Assembly (NCBI GenBank): GCA_036279015.1
Contig: DASUJY010000034.1
Coordinates: 1 to 22,116 of the forward strand
DNA: 22,116 bases
Source: DATEOR01 sp036279015
GTDB taxonomy: Bacteria > Actinomycetota > Thermoleophilia > Gaiellales > Gaiellaceae
Direction: 5' to 3'
Part shown: piece by piece, positions 15,994 to 22,116 of the stretch
Layout of the letters: the number at the start of each line of letters is the position of its first letter
How positions within the stretch are numbered: position 1 is the stretch's first letter
The notes under the pieces: model-generated
The model's database searches: none
Seen by the model: the letters and a program-made list of their open reading frames with translations, nothing else
What the model was told of the DNA's origin: nothing
Made by a program: the position numbers and the translations under genes

Positions 15994-16704
15994 GTGGACT
16001 CGCTGGCCGGCCTGCGCGAAGCCCGACCGGAGACGGCGCTCCTCTTCGACGTGGACGGAACGCTTGCCCCCATTGTCGCCCGCCCGGAGCTCGCCGTCGT
16101 CCCGCAGGCGACACGCGCCGAGCTCGAGCGGCTCGCCGCCGCCTACCTGCTCGTGGCGTGCATCAGCGGCAGGGCCGGCGAGGAGGCGGCGGCCCTCGTC
16201 GGCGTGGAGGGCATCCGCTACGTCGGAAACCACGGTCTCGAGCTCGATCCGCGCGCGGCCGGTCTGAGCGGCGCGATCGCGGCCTTCAGGGAAGGCATCG
16301 GCCTCCCGGTCGAGGACAAGGGCCTCTCGCTCTCCTACCACTACCGCGAGGCGGACGACGAGGAGGCGGCGCGGACGACCCTCGAGGCCGTGGCCGAGCG
16401 GGCCCGCGCCGAGGGGCTCGAGGCGCGCTGGGGTCGCAAGGTGCTCGAGATCCGACCCCGGGCCGCTGCGAACAAGGGGACGGCGGTGAGCGCGCTCCTC
16501 GCCGAGGCCGGCGCCCGGCGCGGCCTCTATGCAGGCGACGACACCACCGATCTCGACGCGTTCGCCGCCCTCGCGGAGGCTGGCCTCGACCGGTTCGTCC
16601 GCGTCGCGATCTCCTCGGTGGAGGGCCCGCCCGAGCTCGTCGCCGCCGCCGATCTCGTCCTCGCGGGGCCGGACGAGCTGGCCGGGCTCCTGGCGACCCT
16701 CTAG
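15994..16704 (+). CDS. otsB: trehalose-6-phosphate phosphatase
   Basis: 236 residues, HAD superfamily type IIB. Motif I is DVDGTLAPI (Asp19 nucleophile, Asp21 acid/base), motif II SGR (58-60), Lys161 in the NKGTAVSALL segment and motif IV GDDTTD (181-186), the typical trehalose-phosphatase set, with YVGNHGLEL and SYHYR also characteristic. It hydrolyses trehalose-6-phosphate to trehalose, a compatible solute and stress protectant; the synthase OtsA is not in the window. GTG 15994 follows a TATCCT box by 6 nt without a Shine-Dalgarno, so it is probably leaderless. Followed 41 bp later by the zinc metallopeptidase on the same strand. Confidence 0.92.
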   Translation: MDSLAGLREARPETALLFDVDGTLAPIVARPELAVVPQATRAELERLAAAYLLVACISGRAGEEAAALVGVEGIRYVGNHGLELDPRAAGLSGAIAAFREGIGLPVEDKGLSLSYHYREADDEEAARTTLEAVAERARAEGLEARWGRKVLEIRPRAAANKGTAVSALLAEAGARRGLYAGDDTTDLDAFAALAEAGLDRFVRVAISSVEGPPELVAAADLVLAGPDELAGLLATL

Positions 16705-16745
16705 CCGGCGTTTGCCGCGAGGCCCGAGAAGGGAAAAGATGGGTC

Positions 16746-17633
16746 GTGCGCTTTCGGCGAGGCGCCCGGCTCGATCCGGGCCAGGTCACGGACGTCCGCG
16801 GTCGCCGGGTGGGAGGCGGCGGCCTCGCGGTCGGCGGGGGCGGGCTCGGAATCGTCGGCCTGATCATCTACCTGCTCATCACGTTCCTCTCGGGCGGCGG
16901 AGGCCTGAGCGACCAGCTGGCGCCGCTCGAGGGTCAGCGGATCGGCCAGGGCGACACCCCGAGCCAGATCTCGCAGGAGTGCAAGACGGGCGCGGACGCG
17001 AACCGGCGCCAGGACTGCCGCATCGTCGCCGTCGTCAACAGCGTGCAGGAGTTCTGGAACGGAGTCTTCGAGCGGAGCAACGAGCAGTACGCCTACGTCG
17101 ACACCGTCTTCTTCACCGACCAGGTGAACACGGGCTGCGGCCTCGCAAGCTCGCAGGTGGGCCCGTTCTACTGCCCGCGCGACAAGCTCGTCTACATCGA
17201 CCTGGGCTTCTTCGACCAGCTCGAGCAGCTCGGCGCGAGGGACACGGTGTTCGTCGAGTCCTACGTGCTCGCCCACGAGTACGGCCACCACGTCCAGGAC
17301 ATGCTGGGCGTCCTCGACCGGATCGGAAACGACACGCAGGGCCCCGAGAGCCGCGCCGTCCGCTCCGAGCTGCAGGCGGACTGCTACGCGGGCGTCTGGG
17401 CCGCCCACGCCGTCCAGACCGGGTTCGTCGTCGACCTGACGCAGGCGGACATCAACGACGGCCTTGACGCGGCGGCCGCAATCGGGGACGACCGCATACA
17501 GGAGAAGGCCCAGGGCCAGGTCAATCCGGAGACCTGGACGCACGGATCCTCCGAGCAGCGCAGACGCTGGTTCTCGCAGGGGCTCGAGGAGGGCCGCCCG
17601 GCCGTCTGCGACACCTTCACGGGGTCGATCTAG
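16746..17633 (+). CDS. YpfJ-type neutral zinc metallopeptidase, membrane-anchored
   Basis: 295 residues. The start MRFRRGARLDPGQVTDVRGRR, read from GTG 16746, matches the usual family opening; the frame is open further upstream inside otsB but that part is not family-like. One glycine-rich TM segment (about 27-49, GLGIVGLIIYLLITFLSGG) is followed by the extracytoplasmic domain with VNSVQEFWNGVF, YCPRDKLVYIDLGFF, the zinc site HEYGHH (His177-Glu178, His181) and SELQADCYAGVWA carrying the third ligand. Cysteines in the exported part (for example QVNTGCGL and FYCPRD) may form a disulfide. The physiological substrate of this family is unknown. AAAGAT 5 nt upstream or AAGGGA 11 nt upstream could serve initiation. 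Convergent stop overlap with the decarboxylase. Confidence 0.88.
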   Translation: MRFRRGARLDPGQVTDVRGRRVGGGGLAVGGGGLGIVGLIIYLLITFLSGGGGLSDQLAPLEGQRIGQGDTPSQISQECKTGADANRRQDCRIVAVVNSVQEFWNGVFERSNEQYAYVDTVFFTDQVNTGCGLASSQVGPFYCPRDKLVYIDLGFFDQLEQLGARDTVFVESYVLAHEYGHHVQDMLGVLDRIGNDTQGPESRAVRSELQADCYAGVWAAHAVQTGFVVDLTQADINDGLDAAAAIGDDRIQEKAQGQVNPETWTHGSSEQRRRWFSQGLEEGRPAVCDTFTGSI

Positions 17634-18943
17634 GAGGCGTTCGCCGCTTCGTGGAGCGCGCCCCAGGCGCGGCGCACGTCGTCCTCGGTCGTCCGCAGAT
17701 TGCCGACGGCGAGGTGGAGGACGAGGCGGCCGTCCAGCCGCGTGTGGGTGAGAAACGCCTCGCCGCTTCGGTTCACCCGCTCGAGGATGGCTGCGTTGTC
17801 CTCGTCGGAGCCGTCGTGGCGGAAGCAGACGACGGAGAAGGGGTGCGGCGCGGCGACCTCCCAGCCCGGCTCCTCCTCGACCCAGGAGGCGAAGAGCTGG
17901 GCGAGGCGCACGTGCTCGCGGACGAGCGCCTGGAGGCCTTCGCGCCCGTAACAGCGAAGCACCGTCCAGAGCTTGAGCCCGCGGAAGCGCCGTCCCAGCG
18001 CCGGCCCGTAGTCCTTCAGGTCGGTGACGCCCGCGTCACGGTCCGGCATGTATTCGGGAGCGGCGCTGAAAGCGCTGAAGAACGCCTCGGGGCGCCGCGT
18101 CCAGAGGCACGAGCAGTCGATCGGAACGAAGAGCCACTTGTGTGGATTCACGACCAGGGAGTCGGCGCGCTCGGCGCCCGCGAGTGCCCACCGATGCTCC
18201 TCGCAGACGGCGGCCGAGCCCGCGTAGGCGGCGTCGACGTGGAGCCAGGCTCCAGCGCGCTCGCAGAGGTCGGCGATCGCGGGGATCGGGTCGACCGAGG
18301 TCGTCGACGTCGTCCCCGCCGTCGCGACGACGGCCGTCGCGTCGTCGATCTCCGAGGCGAGCGCGTCCGTGCGCATGCGGAACGCCTCGTCGACGGGGAG
18401 AAGCCTGCACTCGAGCCCCACGAGGCGCGCGGCCTTGGCGACGGAGAAGTTCGCGTGCTCCGAGGTGAGCACCGTCCCGCCCGGCCGAAGCTCCCTGGCC
18501 GCGGCGAGCGCGGCGATCGTGGCCGTCGAGGCCGTGTCCTCGATGTGGCCGTGCAGTCCGGCAGGCAGCCCGAGCAGCTGGGCGAGCCAGTCGAGGGCGA
18601 GCTCCTCGAGCTCGGTCGCGGCCGGCGAGGTACTCCACAGCATGGCGTTCACGTTCAGCGCCGCCACGATCATCTCGGCGAGGATCCCGGGCTCGGAGCC
18701 CGAGATCCCGAAGTAGCCGAGGAAGCGTGGGTGGTTCCAGTGGGTGATCCCCGGCAGGATCGTCTCGTCGATGTCGCGGAGGACGTGTGCGAAGGGCTCA
18801 GCCCGCTCCGGGGGCGAGGCGGGCAGCCGTCCGCGCACCTCGCCGGGCGAAACCCGAGCCTGGACGGGCAGCTCCCCGACCCGCTCGAGGTAGTCGGCCA
18901 CCCACTCGAGCGCCGCCCGCCCGTCGGTACGAAAGTCGCTCAC
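17630..18943 (-). CDS. PLP-dependent aromatic-L-amino-acid-type decarboxylase
   Basis: 437 residues of the group II decarboxylase family. N-terminal ITHWNHPRFLGYFGISGSEPGILAEMI and ALNVNAMLWSTSPAATELE are hallmark substrate-binding segments; TASTATIAALAAARE follows; PLP sits on Lys269 in VNPHKWLFVPIDCSCLW, with HVDAAYAG supplying the Asp that contacts the pyridine nitrogen. The enzyme should release CO2 from an aromatic amino acid (Trp, Tyr, Phe or DOPA), giving an amine; the substrate cannot be read from sequence. It is somewhat shorter than the ~470-480 of plant and animal enzymes. GTG 18943 overlaps the polX TGA (GTGA), so it is translationally coupled to the polymerase, an odd functional pairing. 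Its stop codon shares CTAG with the convergent metallopeptidase. Confidence 0.9.
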   Translation of the reverse strand: MSDFRTDGRAALEWVADYLERVGELPVQARVSPGEVRGRLPASPPERAEPFAHVLRDIDETILPGITHWNHPRFLGYFGISGSEPGILAEMIVAALNVNAMLWSTSPAATELEELALDWLAQLLGLPAGLHGHIEDTASTATIAALAAARELRPGGTVLTSEHANFSVAKAARLVGLECRLLPVDEAFRMRTDALASEIDDATAVVATAGTTSTTSVDPIPAIADLCERAGAWLHVDAAYAGSAAVCEEHRWALAGAERADSLVVNPHKWLFVPIDCSCLWTRRPEAFFSAFSAAPEYMPDRDAGVTDLKDYGPALGRRFRGLKLWTVLRCYGREGLQALVREHVRLAQLFASWVEEEPGWEVAAPHPFSVVCFRHDGSDEDNAAILERVNRSGEAFLTHTRLDGRLVLHLAVGNLRTTEDDVRRAWGALHEAANAS

Positions 18944-20658
18944 GACGCCTTCATGAGCTTCTTGACCTCCCGCCAGGGGCGCGCGTTCACGACCTGCGCT
19001 GCGGAGACCCAGCCGCGCCTTGCCATCGCGACGCCGAGGCGGAGATTGGCGAGCTCGTGCACACGGTGGGCGTCGGTCGAGATGACGACCCGGACGCCGG
19101 CCTCCGCGGCAGCGCGGGCGTGGTTGTCGTCGAGGTCGAGCCGGTCGGGCTGCGAGTTGACCTCCAGGAAGGTGCCCGTCTCGAGCGCCGTCTCGAGCAG
19201 CGCCTCGAAGTCGACGTCGTAGGGATCGCGGCGGTTGATCTTCCTCCCGGTCGGGTGGCCGATGCAGTCGACGTGCGGGTTTCGCATCGCTTCCTGGAGG
19301 CGGCGGGTGAGGTCGTCGCGGGAGCGGTCGAAGCCGGAGTGGATGGAGGCCATCACCCAGTCGAGGCCGGCGAGCGTCTCGTCGTCGGTGTCGAGCGACC
19401 CGTCGGCGCGGATGTCGACCTCGATCCCGCGCAGGATCTGGAGGCCCTTCGTTCCCGCGCCCACCCCGGCGATCTCCTCGGCCTGCTGCTCGAGCCGGCC
19501 GTCGCGGAGCCGCCTGGCATGGTCGCAGACGGCGAGATAGCTGCGCCCGAGGCCCTTCGCTGCCGCAGCCATCTCCGCGAGCGTCGCACGCCCGTCCGAC
19601 CACGTCGTGTGCGAGTGCAGATCGCCCCTGACGTCGTCGAGCCCGACGAGCTCGGGCAGGTGCCCGTCCCGGGCCGCGGCCAGCTCGCCGCGGTTCTCTC
19701 GCAGCTCCGGCGGGATCCAGGTGTAGCCGAGGAAGGCATAGAGCTCCTCCTCGTCGCTCGCGGTGAAGATCTCGCCCGTCTCGACGTCCTTGACGCCGTA
19801 CTCGGAGATCGAGAGCCCTCGGCCGACGGCATCCTCGCGGAGGGCGACGTTGTGGGCTTTCGAGCCCGTGAAGTGCTGGAGCAGGTTGCCGTAGCTCTCG
19901 GGTGGAACGACCCGCAGGTCGAACCGAAGGCCGTCGTGCGAGACCACCGTCGCCTTCGTCGATCCGTGCGCGACGACCTCGGCCACCCACGGAAGTCCCA
20001 CGAAGTGGGCGGTCAGCGCGGCCGGATCGTCGGCCGTCGCGATGATGTCGAGATCGCGCACCGTCTCGCGACGGCGGCGGGCGCTTCCCGCCTCGGACAC
20101 CTGCACCGCGGCCGGATGCGAGCGGAGCTCCTCGACCGCCTGCTCGACGGAGGGAAGCACACGTCCCAGAAGCGTCTTCTGCTCGATTGCCTTCCGCGGC
20201 TTGGCAAGCGACGCGAGGATCTTCTCCTGGGTCTTCGGGCCGAGCCCGGGGAGGGCGGCCAACCGACCCTGCTCTGCGGCAGCGCGCAGGTCGGCCTCGG
20301 ACTGGACGCCGAGCTCGGTCCAGAGCTTGCGCGCGGTCTTGGGGCCGAGGCCCGGGACGTGCATGACGTCCACGAGCCCGGTCGGAAGCCGGTCGCGGAG
20401 CTTCGCGAGCGCGGCGAGATCTCCCGTTTCGGTGTACTCGACGATCTTGCCCTCGATCGTCGCGCCGATCCCGGAGAGCCGCGTCGCCTTCTTGTCGAGG
20501 GCCAGCTGGGCCACCGGCACCGCGGACTCCCGAATGCGGGTCGCCGCCCGCCGGTACGCGGTCAGCCGAAACGCGTCGGCGCCGTCGAGCTCGAGCATGT
20601 CGGCGAGGAGCTCGAAGCGCTCGGCCAGCTCGGCGTTCGAAGGCAGGCTCTTGACCAC
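18940..20658 (-). CDS. polX: DNA polymerase X with C-terminal PHP domain
   Basis: 572 residues from GTG 20658, the standard size of bacterial PolX. N-terminal 8-kDa-type and helix-hairpin-helix region (ELAERFELLADMLELDG...; HVPGLGPKTARKLW; ALPGLGPKTQEKIL), then the nucleotidyltransferase site GSARRRRETVRDLDII (Asp202 and Asp204), fingers/thumb, and the PHP phosphoesterase domain with DLHSHTTWSDG, CDHAR, GIEVDI, ASIHSGF, IGHPTGR and STDAHR, all metal ligands apparently present. Such enzymes fill gaps and trim 3' ends in base-excision repair. The frame is open to 20976 but the extension is antisense to the glycosyltransferase. A TATCAT box 7 nt before the GTG predicts a leaderless message, sharing a promoter with the divergent gene. 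Confidence 0.93.
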   Translation of the reverse strand: MVKSLPSNAELAERFELLADMLELDGADAFRLTAYRRAATRIRESAVPVAQLALDKKATRLSGIGATIEGKIVEYTETGDLAALAKLRDRLPTGLVDVMHVPGLGPKTARKLWTELGVQSEADLRAAAEQGRLAALPGLGPKTQEKILASLAKPRKAIEQKTLLGRVLPSVEQAVEELRSHPAAVQVSEAGSARRRRETVRDLDIIATADDPAALTAHFVGLPWVAEVVAHGSTKATVVSHDGLRFDLRVVPPESYGNLLQHFTGSKAHNVALREDAVGRGLSISEYGVKDVETGEIFTASDEEELYAFLGYTWIPPELRENRGELAAARDGHLPELVGLDDVRGDLHSHTTWSDGRATLAEMAAAAKGLGRSYLAVCDHARRLRDGRLEQQAEEIAGVGAGTKGLQILRGIEVDIRADGSLDTDDETLAGLDWVMASIHSGFDRSRDDLTRRLQEAMRNPHVDCIGHPTGRKINRRDPYDVDFEALLETALETGTFLEVNSQPDRLDLDDNHARAAAEAGVRVVISTDAHRVHELANLRLGVAMARRGWVSAAQVVNARPWREVKKLMKAS

Positions 20659-20664
20659 GCGGGC

Positions 20665-20671
20665 GATGATA
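20665..20671. promoter_or_regulatory. shared bidirectional -10 element, polX / glycosyltransferase
   Basis: GATGATA reads as GATGAT (20665-20670) on plus, 6 nt before GTG 20677, and as TATCAT (20671-20666) on minus, 7 nt before GTG 20658. The two hexamers are offset by one base, as at 15982-15988, and the start codons are 19 bp apart. No other AT-rich sequence exists in the 18-bp gap. Confidence 0.6.
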
Positions 20672-20676
20672 CGCGG

Positions 20677-21402
20677 GTGCACGTCGTCGTCTGCCTGCCG
20701 ACCTACAACGAGCGGGCGAACCTCGAGCCTCTCCTCCGGACGCTCGGCGGGGTGCTGGCCGACGCGTCGCTCGACGCGCGCCTGCTCGTCGTCGACGACT
20801 CCTCCCCTGACGGCACCGGCGAGTTGGCCGAACGGCTCTCCGTCGAGCTCCCCTTCCTCTCGGTGCTCCACCGGAGCCGGAAAGAGGGGCTCGGGCCGGC
20901 GTATCTGGCCGGGTTCCGGCGCGCGCTCGCCGACGGCGCCGACCGCATCGTCCAGATGGATGCAGACTTCTCGCACGATCCCGCAGACGTGCCGCGGCTC
21001 GTCGCCGCGGCCGAGGACGCCGATCTCGTGCTCGGGTCGCGCTACGTGGCGTGGGGAGGCACCGAGAACTGGGGGCCCGGAAGACAGGCGATCAGCCGCT
21101 TCGGCTCCCTGTATGCGCGGGCGATCCTCGGCCTCCCGCTGCGCGACCTGACCGGTGGCTTCAAGTGCTGGCGCCGGGAGGCGCTCGCCGCTCTTCCGCT
21201 CGAGCGGATCCGCACCCGCGGCTACGCCTTTCAGATCGAAACGACGTACCGCGCGCTCGCAGCCGGCCTCTCCGTCGTCGAGGTCCCGATCGTCTTCGCC
21301 GAGCGGAGAGCCGGGGGGTCGAAGATGACGCGCGGGATCGTCGTCGAGGCGATGGCGAAGGTGCCCGAGCTGCGTCTCCGCGCAGCGCTTCGGCGTCTGT
21401 AG
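20677..21402 (+). CDS. polyprenol-phosphate mannosyltransferase-like GT2
   Basis: 241 residues, family GT2, dolichol-phosphate mannose synthase type without a membrane domain. Visible motifs: CLPTYNERANLEPLL at the start, VVDDSSPDGTGEL (Asp40-Asp41), KEGLGPAYLAGF, the metal-binding MDADFSHDP (Asp95-x-Asp97), GSRYV and LTGGFKCWRREAL. It should transfer mannose or glucose from a nucleotide sugar to polyprenyl phosphate at the inner membrane face, feeding protein O-mannosylation or wall glycan assembly. GTG 20677 is chosen because HVVVCLPTYNE is the family N-terminus and it lies 6 nt from a GATGAT box; the reading frame is open far upstream but only as antisense of polX. The thioredoxin gene follows after 19 bp. 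Confidence 0.9.
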   Translation: MHVVVCLPTYNERANLEPLLRTLGGVLADASLDARLLVVDDSSPDGTGELAERLSVELPFLSVLHRSRKEGLGPAYLAGFRRALADGADRIVQMDADFSHDPADVPRLVAAAEDADLVLGSRYVAWGGTENWGPGRQAISRFGSLYARAILGLPLRDLTGGFKCWRREALAALPLERIRTRGYAFQIETTYRALAAGLSVVEVPIVFAERRAGGSKMTRGIVVEAMAKVPELRLRAALRRL

Positions 21403-21409
21403 CGCGGGC

Positions 21410-21415
21410 TATAGT
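21410..21415 (+). promoter_or_regulatory. leaderless -10 box for thioredoxin
   Basis: TATAGT matches TATAAT at five of six bases and lies exactly 6 nt (GCGGGC) before GTG 21422. There is no Shine-Dalgarno sequence. It fits in the 19-bp gap after the glycosyltransferase and is the strongest of the leaderless-type promoters in the window. Confidence 0.65.
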
Positions 21416-21421
21416 GCGGGC

Positions 21422-21751
21422 GTGGTAGCCGAGGTCAACGACTCCGACTTCCAAACCGAGGTGCTCGAGGCAGAACGCCCGGTCATCGTCGACTTCTGGG
21501 CGCCGTGGTGTGGCCCATGCCGCGTCGTCAGCCCGATCATCGACGACCTGGCCGAGCAGCACGGCGAGCGCGTCAAGTTCCTGAAGATGAACGTGGACGA
21601 GAACCTTCAGACCCAGGGGCGCTACAACGTGCTCTCCATCCCGACCGTGATCCTCTTCGAGCACGGCGAGCCCCAGGAGATCGTGATCGGAGCGCGCTCG
21701 AAGAGCCACTACGAGTCGGCCTGGGAACGCTGGCTCGGCAAAGCCGCTTAG
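21422..21751 (+). CDS. trxA: thioredoxin
   Basis: 109 residues, the normal single-domain size. The active site is WAPWCGPC (Cys30 and Cys33), the buried Asp24 is in VIVDFWA, and the cis-proline is Pro74 in LSIPTVILF. It reduces protein disulfides in the cytoplasm, recharged by thioredoxin reductase, which is not in the window. GTG 21422 gives MVAEVNDSDFQ, a typical thioredoxin opening, and lies 6 nt after TATAGT, so translation is probably leaderless. The stop TAG (21749-21751) overlaps the TAA of the convergent thiL gene within TTAG. Confidence 0.95.
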   Translation: MVAEVNDSDFQTEVLEAERPVIVDFWAPWCGPCRVVSPIIDDLAEQHGERVKFLKMNVDENLQTQGRYNVLSIPTVILFEHGEPQEIVIGARSKSHYESAWERWLGKAA

Positions 21752-22116
21752 GCGCGGAACGAGTCCCAGCCGCCGAGGCCCGAGGGCTCGACTCCCTTTC
21801 CCTTCTCGACGTGCCCGACAACGGGAAAACCGCTTGCTCTCGCGTCGTCAGACGCGAGAGCAGCTAAGAGCTCGTAGTCCTCCCCGAGCGTCCAGAACGG
21901 GAGGTCGGCGACCTCTTCGATGCGCGGCGCACGGGGAATCGCCTCCACCTCGAGGACGACCTTGCAGCCCGAGCGCTCTGCGATTCGCGCCGCGTCGCCC
22001 GCGATCCCGTCGGAGAGGTCGACGAGAGCGTGCGCGACCGAGGCGAGCTCCCGGCCGGCGTCGAGCCGGAGAGGCGGCCGCCTGTGAGTCTCGACGAGCT
22101 CGTCGAAGCCGTCGAG
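21748..22116 (-). CDS. thiL: thiamine-monophosphate kinase, C-terminal part (cut by window edge)
   Basis: The last 122 codons of a gene entering from the right edge; the start is outside. The C-terminal half of ThiL is recognisable from ALVDLSDGIAGDAARIAERSGCKVVLE (family: D-[VI]-SDG-L plus helix), LPFWTLGEDYELLAAL (the GEDYELL motif) and the end GLGGWDSF. ThiL phosphorylates thiamine monophosphate to thiamine diphosphate, the last step of cofactor synthesis. Codon 1 of this fragment starts at 22116 in frame. A perfect 12-bp inverted repeat (21835-21862) lies within the coding sequence just after the GEDYELL motif. Confidence 0.9.
   Translation of the reverse strand, partial: LDGFDELVETHRRPPLRLDAGRELASVAHALVDLSDGIAGDAARIAERSGCKVVLEVEAIPRAPRIEEVADLPFWTLGEDYELLAALASDDARASGFPVVGHVEKGKGVEPSGLGGWDSFRA
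21835..21862. repeat. perfect 12-bp inverted repeat with 4-nt loop inside thiL
   Basis: TGCTCTCGCGTC, loop GTCA, then its exact complement GACGCGAGAGCA. It encodes an Ala/Ser/Asp-rich stretch of ThiL on the minus strand. It is also 84 bp downstream of the thioredoxin stop on plus, so it could fold at the 3' end of that transcript. No T-run follows on either strand. Confidence 0.75.

Overview
The window is very GC-rich and densely packed, with GC-rich third codon positions, many GTG starts (14 of about 23 protein genes, plus one TTG) and GTGA/ATGA start-stop overlaps. Gene content (SpoIID/LytB protein, MMPL transporter, Hsp20-Lon, YtxH-like protein, PolX-PHP polymerase, trehalose phosphatase, YpfJ-type metallopeptidase) and TANNNT-type -10 boxes point to a high-GC actinobacterium, perhaps Thermoleophilia/Gaiellales-like. 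The phylum is a fair inference; the class is a guess. No transposase, integrase, phage gene, CRISPR array or rRNA was seen, and no stretch over 300 bases lacks a gene. This looks like ordinary chromosome.

Layout: (1) tRNA-Lys(CTT) on the minus strand with its own -10 box, preceded by a likely 34-residue ORF. (2) A plus-strand nucleotide-sugar operon (264-4226): UDP-GlcNAc 2-epimerase, UDP-GlcNAc 6-dehydrogenase, Gfo/Idh oxidoreductase and hexapeptide acetyltransferase, the WbpI/A/B/D set for a UDP-diacetamido-mannuronic acid, without the WbpE aminotransferase. (3) A minus-strand block (10056-4219): 46-residue membrane protein, MMPL transporter, APH(6)-like kinase, an RmlB-like protein lacking catalytic residues, SpoIID/LytB. 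(4) A plus block (10072-13364): Hsp20, Lon, YtxH-like protein, a proteostasis unit. (5) A minus block (15976-13371): two half-size TauE/SafE proteins, an unknown acidic protein, a secreted M23 peptidase. (6) A plus block (15994-17633): trehalose-6-phosphatase and membrane-anchored zinc metallopeptidase. (7) A minus block (20658-17630): PolX-PHP and a PLP decarboxylase, start-stop coupled. (8) A plus block (20677-21751): polyprenol-phosphate glycosyltransferase and thioredoxin. (9) A minus-strand thiL fragment running off the right edge.

The most striking structure is architectural. Strand blocks alternate strictly. Three divergent junctions (10057-10071, 15977-15993, 20659-20676) are only 15-18 bp long, and each holds a single AT-rich island readable as a -10 hexamer on both strands, 6-7 nt from each start codon. 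That is what a shared bidirectional promoter for two leaderless mRNAs would look like. The four convergent junctions end with stop codons overlapping or within 6 bp. Other points worth a look are the RmlB-like putative pseudoenzyme, the split TauE/SafE pair and the two very small ORFs. I did not find a convincing new multi-gene defence or metabolic system.
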